DNA of 56,221 nucleotides, taken from assembly GCA_024697405.1 (NCBI GenBank), contig JAILFU010000086.1, forward strand, positions 1 through 56,221, given 5' to 3'. The DNA is from Prevotella sp. (lineage in GTDB: Bacteria > Bacteroidota > Bacteroidia > Bacteroidales > Bacteroidaceae). A program made the translations under genes and the position numbers. Under the pieces are notes generated by a model. The model ran no database searches, was not told where the DNA came from, and worked only from the letters and a program-made list of their open reading frames with translations. Shown here one piece after another: positions 52,985 through 56,221 of this stretch (positions are counted from its first letter, which is position 1; every line of letters begins with the position of its first letter).

Positions 52985-54031
52985 ATGACCTTCAGAGATA
53001 TTATCGACCGCCTGCGCCTTACCTTCCAGCCCGACCGCGACCTGCGTGTGGCGCTGCGAGGAGTCATGGGCTTCTATCCCCACAACATCGAGCACTACAA
53101 GGTGGCGCTGACCCACAAGAGCAGTGGCCAGCGCAACGACAAGGGCAAGCCGCTGAACAACGAGCGGCTGGAGTTCCTGGGCGATGCCATGCTCGATGCC
53201 GTGGTGGGCCATATCGTCTATGAGCGATTCACCAGCAAGCGCGAAGGCTTCCTCACCAACACCCGCTCAAAGCTCGTCAGCCGCGACTCCTTGGGCAAGC
53301 TGGCGCAGGAGATGGGGCTGACGGAGCTGATACAGAGCCGGGGCGAGCAGCGGTCGCACAACAGCTACATGGCCGGCAACGCCTTCGAGGCCCTGGTGGG
53401 TGCCATCTATCTCGACCAGGGCTATAATGCTGTGCGCCGATTCGTGGAAAAGCGCATCCTCAAGCAGATGGTCGACATCAACAAGGTGGCCTACAAGGAA
53501 GTGAACTTCAAGTCGAAGCTCCTGGAGTGGACGCAGAAGAACCGCGTGCGCATGGAATACCGCATGCTGAAGCAGACCACCGACGAGAAAGGCTCCCCCA
53601 TCTTCGGCTTCGTCGTCATGCTGGAAGGCGTGGAAGGCGGGAAGGCCCAGGGCTATTCTAAGAAAGAGGCCCAGCAGAACGCCTCGCGCGAGACGCTGGA
53701 GCGCCTGCGCCGCGAGCCGCAGTTCATCGATGCCATCTTCCAGGCCAAGTCCGAGCGCACGAAGATGGAGGAGGAGCCAGTGGCAATGGTTCCTGCCGCC
53801 CAAGCCAGCGAGGAGCCGCAGGCCCCAGAATCGTTGACCGAAGAGGTCGCTGTAGGCTCGCCTGCCGACATCACTGCTTTAGAACCACCTTCTGAGCCTG
53901 AAGGGGATGCCGGCGCGGAGGAAGAGGCTTCCACCGACGACGAGTTCGACCTGTCGGACATCACCCACCAGAGCAAAGAGTTGTCGCGCGAAGAGATTAT
54001 TGCCGCTGCAGAGGCTGCCGCCTTCGCCTAA
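52985..54031 (+). CDS. rnc: Ribonuclease III with long acidic tail
   Basis: RNase III cuts double-stranded RNA in rRNA and mRNA processing. The 348-residue protein has the signature ERLEFLGDAMLD (60-71, E63 and D67), E135 in the second acidic motif, and a double-stranded RNA-binding domain (about 173-245, ending KKEAQQNASRETLERL). About 100 extra residues follow, rich in Glu, Asp, Ala and Pro; the usual length is near 230-250. The tail ends FDLSDITHQSKELSREEII and is likely disordered. It starts 99 bp after fabF, with the repeat in between. Confidence 0.95.
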   Translation: MTFRDIIDRLRLTFQPDRDLRVALRGVMGFYPHNIEHYKVALTHKSSGQRNDKGKPLNNERLEFLGDAMLDAVVGHIVYERFTSKREGFLTNTRSKLVSRDSLGKLAQEMGLTELIQSRGEQRSHNSYMAGNAFEALVGAIYLDQGYNAVRRFVEKRILKQMVDINKVAYKEVNFKSKLLEWTQKNRVRMEYRMLKQTTDEKGSPIFGFVVMLEGVEGGKAQGYSKKEAQQNASRETLERLRREPQFIDAIFQAKSERTKMEEEPVAMVPAAQASEEPQAPESLTEEVAVGSPADITALEPPSEPEGDAGAEEEASTDDEFDLSDITHQSKELSREEIIAAAEAAAFA

Positions 54032-54044
54032 GAATAAGCTGCCC

Positions 54045-54566
54045 ATGAACCGCCTCCAACAAGCTGTCGTGTGGCTCAGACGCATTGGCCACTGTCGGGG
54101 CTTCGGCATACAGTCGCCCTCCGACTATCGCTTTGTGCGCTATGTGGTCAACGAGCACTGGCCCTACTATGCCTACGAGAAGCTGGGGGGCGGCGACGAC
54201 TGGCTGCGGCGCAAGCTGGGCAGGCTCTTCTTCCGGCTGGCCAACTATCTGCAGCCCGAGAGCATTGCCGACCTGCTGGGCTATGAGGACTATCTGCGCG
54301 CCGGCTGCCGCAAGGCTGCCATCAGCCGCCAGTTGCTGCCCCAGGCCAACCTCATACTGGCTCCTGCCCAGACGGGGCTTGCTGCTCTGCCCGCCCAGTG
54401 TACGGCGAAGACGGTCTTCGTCGTTGAAGACATCGGCCATCATCCGGAGGTGTGGAAACGCGTCATAGCCGACAGCCGGGCTGTGGTCACCTTCGACCTT
54501 TACTATTGTGGTATCGCCTTCTTCGATACCCGCCAGTCCCAACATCATTATACTGTCAACTTTTAA
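54045..54566 (+). CDS. Reduced methyltransferase-like protein of unknown function
   Basis: The 173-residue protein starts at 54045, 13 bp after the rnc stop. Its N-terminus (GFGIQSPSDYRFVRYVVNE, 19-37, then YYAYEKL) and C-terminus (TFDLYYCGIAFF...YTVNF) resemble the two ends of Bacteroidota class I SAM-dependent methyltransferases, which carry a GVHSPF motif and an FDLYxxGI end. It is about 70-80 residues shorter, and I see no glycine-rich SAM-binding motif (E/DxGxGxG). It may be a degenerate or repurposed homologue. This is my reading of motif resemblance, not a confirmed family assignment. Confidence 0.6.
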   Translation: MNRLQQAVVWLRRIGHCRGFGIQSPSDYRFVRYVVNEHWPYYAYEKLGGGDDWLRRKLGRLFFRLANYLQPESIADLLGYEDYLRAGCRKAAISRQLLPQANLILAPAQTGLAALPAQCTAKTVFVVEDIGHHPEVWKRVIADSRAVVTFDLYYCGIAFFDTRQSQHHYTVNF

Positions 54567-54583
54567 GTAAGGAGAAGAGCGCT

Positions 54584-55924
54584 ATGCAAGATTATAACAA
54601 GGGATTCCTGTATTTCATCTGCGCCGTGTCGGCGATGGGCGGACTGCTGTTTGGCTACGACTGGGTGGTGATTGGCGGCGCCAAGCCGTTCTATGAGCTC
54701 TTTTTCGGCATCAGCGACTCTCCGCTGCTGCAGGGCGTGGCCATGTCTACGGCATTGGTGGGCTGTCTCGTAGGGGCGATGGTGGCAGGAGCGGCTGCCG
54801 ATCGCTACGGGCGCAAGCCGCTGCTGACGGTGGCGGCGGTGCTGTTCACCGTGTCGGCCATCGGCACGGGACTCTTCAACGACTTCACCCTGTTCAATAT
54901 TGCCCGTTTCATCGGCGGCGTGGGCATCGGCGTGGCGTCGGCGCTGTCGCCGATGTACATTGCCGAGGTCAGTCCGGCACATTTCCGAGGGCGCATGGTC
55001 AGCTTGAACCAGATGACCATCGTGCTGGGCATCCTAGCGGCGCAGATAGTTAATATGCTGTTGGCAAGAGAGACGGCCGTGGCCGAGGCACAGGCATGGA
55101 ATATAGAGTGGGGCTGGCGCTGGATGTTCTGGGCAGAGACGGTGCCCGCCGCGCTGTTCCTCCTGATGAGCTTCTTCATTCCCGAAAGTCCGGTGTTCTT
55201 GAATGAAAAAAAAGGCCCACCCCCGACCCCTCCCCAAGGGAGGGGAGTTCTTACAGACTCATCAGCAAAACTATATAGACTCTCCTCCCTTTGGGAGGGG
55301 AAGGGGGTGGGCTCTTCATTTAGGAAACTTCTCCTCCTCGGCTTGGTCATCGCCGTGTTCCAGCAGTGGTGCGGCACGAACGTCATCTTCAACTATGCTC
55401 AGGAGATATTCACTGGCGCAGGCTACGATGTGGACAGCATGTTCATCGACATCGTCATCACCGGCATCGCCAATGTTCTCTTTACCTTTGTGGCACTCTA
55501 TACCATTGAGAAGTGGGGCCGCAGGACGCTGATGCTCATTGGCGCAGGCGGTTTGGGACTCATCTACCTGACACTGGGCACCTGCTACTTCTTCGAGGTG
55601 AAGGGCGTGATGATGGTGGTGCTCGTCGTGACGGCCATCTCCGTCTATGCCATGACCCTCGGCCCCGTCACCTGGACGCTCCTTGCCGAGATCTTCCCCA
55701 ACCGCATCCGAGGCGTGGCGATGGCCACCTGTACCTTCGCCCTGTGGGTAGGCTGCTGCACGCTCACCTTCTCGTTCCCCTCGATGAATGCGGCATTAGG
55801 CAGCAGCGGCACCTTCTGGATTTACTCCGCCATCTGCCTCTGCGCTTTCATCTTCCTCTACCATCGCTGTCCCGAGACCAAGGGTAAGAGCCTGGAACAG
55901 CTGGAGCAGGAACTCTGCAACTGA
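54584..55924 (+). CDS. Sugar porter (MFS) with repeat-derived loop insert
   Basis: The 446-residue, 12-helix protein is a major-facilitator sugar porter of the XylE/GLUT type. Landmarks are GYDWVVIGGA (24-33), DRYGRKP (73-79), FRGRMVS, PESPVF before the central loop, QQWCGTN (260-266) opening helix 7, and GPVTWTLLAEIFPNRIRG near the end. It should import a monosaccharide with protons. The loop between helices 6 and 7 (residues about 207-246) is replaced by a segment encoded by the palindromic repeat at 55202-55320, with PPPTPPQGRG and LWEGKGVGS. The frame is intact. It starts 17 bp after the previous gene. Confidence 0.9.
   Translation: MQDYNKGFLYFICAVSAMGGLLFGYDWVVIGGAKPFYELFFGISDSPLLQGVAMSTALVGCLVGAMVAGAAADRYGRKPLLTVAAVLFTVSAIGTGLFNDFTLFNIARFIGGVGIGVASALSPMYIAEVSPAHFRGRMVSLNQMTIVLGILAAQIVNMLLARETAVAEAQAWNIEWGWRWMFWAETVPAALFLLMSFFIPESPVFLNEKKGPPPTPPQGRGVLTDSSAKLYRLSSLWEGKGVGSSFRKLLLLGLVIAVFQQWCGTNVIFNYAQEIFTGAGYDVDSMFIDIVITGIANVLFTFVALYTIEKWGRRTLMLIGAGGLGLIYLTLGTCYFFEVKGVMMVVLVVTAISVYAMTLGPVTWTLLAEIFPNRIRGVAMATCTFALWVGCCTLTFSFPSMNAALGSSGTFWIYSAICLCAFIFLYHRCPETKGKSLEQLEQELCN
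55202..55320. repeat. Type A palindromic repeat inside the sugar porter gene
   Basis: Long inverted arms begin AATGAAAAAAAAGGCCCACC (55203 on) and end GGTGGGCTCTTCATT (to 55320), so both outer ends share AATGAA/TTCATT and GCCCACC/GGTGGGC. Each arm also contains its own CCCTCCC-GGGAGGGG hairpin. The 119-bp unit lies entirely in the central loop of the transporter. Confidence 0.8.
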
Positions 55925-56111
55925 CTTTCAGCTTGCTTTTTCCTTATTGCGGCAAAACCCTGCAACTCTGCACTGGCGGCATTCAAACATCTGTTCTGCA
56001 GGAAGTTGTCGGGTGTACACTTTGTGGCAAACCCTGCACTAACTCTGGACGAACCCTGCATCTTGCGCAGCGTTAGTTTTTATGATTATCCGCAATTAGC
56101 CGTCCAAAAAT
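55925..56111. other. Intergenic region with ACCCTGCA repeats
   Basis: Three degenerate copies of GGCAAAACCCTGCA...CTCTG are spaced at about 55951, 56026 and 56047. They may be part of an insertion-sequence end or transposase-binding sites. No coding potential. Confidence 0.4.
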
Positions 56112-56142
56112 TTGGCAGAATCCCTGAAAATGCTTACCTTTG
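56112..56142 (+). promoter_or_regulatory. Promoter of the truncated right-edge gene
   Basis: TACCTTTG at 56135-56142 and TTG at 56112-56114 (20-bp spacing) form a good promoter 26 bp before the ATG at 56169. Confidence 0.65.
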
Positions 56143-56168
56143 CACCAAGTTTGAAATTCCACTGCAAG

Positions 56169-56221
56169 ATGAAGCTATTTGAATTTACCCAACGTTTCCC
56201 CGACGAGGCCTCCTGCGAGTC
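56169..56221 (+). CDS. Start of a probable IS1595-type transposase (partial)
   Basis: Only 17 codons are in the window, reading MKLFEFTQRFPDEASCE. This resembles the opening of IS1595/ISXO2-type transposases, in which a similar FxxRFPDExSC segment leads into a zinc-binding domain. The upstream promoter and repeated motifs fit. The gene is cut by the window edge, so the call rests on the N-terminus alone. Confidence 0.5.
   Translation, partial: MKLFEFTQRFPDEASCE

Overview
The window looks like chromosome of a Bacteroidales bacterium, most likely Prevotellaceae. The evidence is paired SusC/SusD outer-membrane genes, lipoproteins with Bacteroidota-type surface-export tails, TAnnTTTG -7 promoter boxes in front of many genes, weak Shine-Dalgarno signals, C-terminal tails resembling type IX secretion signals, and Bacteroidales gene orders (DUF177-rpmF-fabH-era, clpP-clpX-recQ, acpP-fabF-rnc). 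I see no rRNA, tRNA, CRISPR array or phage module.

Layout: 0.4-3.3 kb holds housekeeping genes (DUF177, rpmF, fabH, era). 3.4-6.4 kb carries two minus-strand carbohydrate enzymes (GH35-like, GH28). 6.6-12.6 kb has a PD-(D/E)XK nuclease-like gene with an expandable coiled coil, then clpP, clpX, recQ and an acetyltransferase. 12.6-13.5 kb is gene-free and repeat-rich. 13.5-30.9 kb is one long minus-strand operon, read as FAS1(x4)-SusC-SusD-FAS1-FAS1-SusC-SusD, with no enzyme in it. 31.2-38.7 kb encodes two giant secreted paralogues with near-identical ends and divergent middles. 38.7-39.3 kb is a second repeat-rich gap. 39.3-42.5 kb has an ECF sigma factor, a GH43 enzyme and a GPH-type sugar symporter, with a divergent SGNH/sialate-type esterase at 42.7 kb. 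44.8-50.3 kb is a co-directional housekeeping run (U32 protein, SufE, RuvB, CoaD, YbeY, S41 protease). 50.4-55.9 kb has purN, acpP-fabF-rnc, a shrunken methyltransferase-like gene and a sugar porter. The window ends in the first codons of a probable IS1595-type transposase.

The most unusual content is non-coding. Two copies of an element (12891-13272 and, inverted, 38864-39300) share a strict architecture: 17-bp terminal inverted repeats, exactly 37 bp of unconserved sequence, a 39-40-bp hairpin unit, a core made of an 18-bp palindrome and a 21-bp tandem array, then the mirror-image hairpin unit, again exactly 37 bp, and the mirror-image terminus. All four 37-bp gaps have the same length. I do not recognise this element from any described family.

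Two other repeat classes are spread through the window: C-rich/G-rich palindromes (type A) and inverted arrays of 7-bp words (type B). Members of both appear to sit in frame inside genes (era, the sugar porter, the esterase, the SufE N-terminus), adding peptide segments to otherwise conserved proteins.

Functionally, the 13.5-38.7 kb block looks like a cell-surface capture and import apparatus. FAS1 lipoproteins and giant surface proteins would bind a ligand, and two SusCD pumps would import it. The GH43, GPH symporter, esterase, GH28 and GH35 genes suggest use of pectin or hemicellulose side chains. All functional calls are from sequence reading only; no database search was run.
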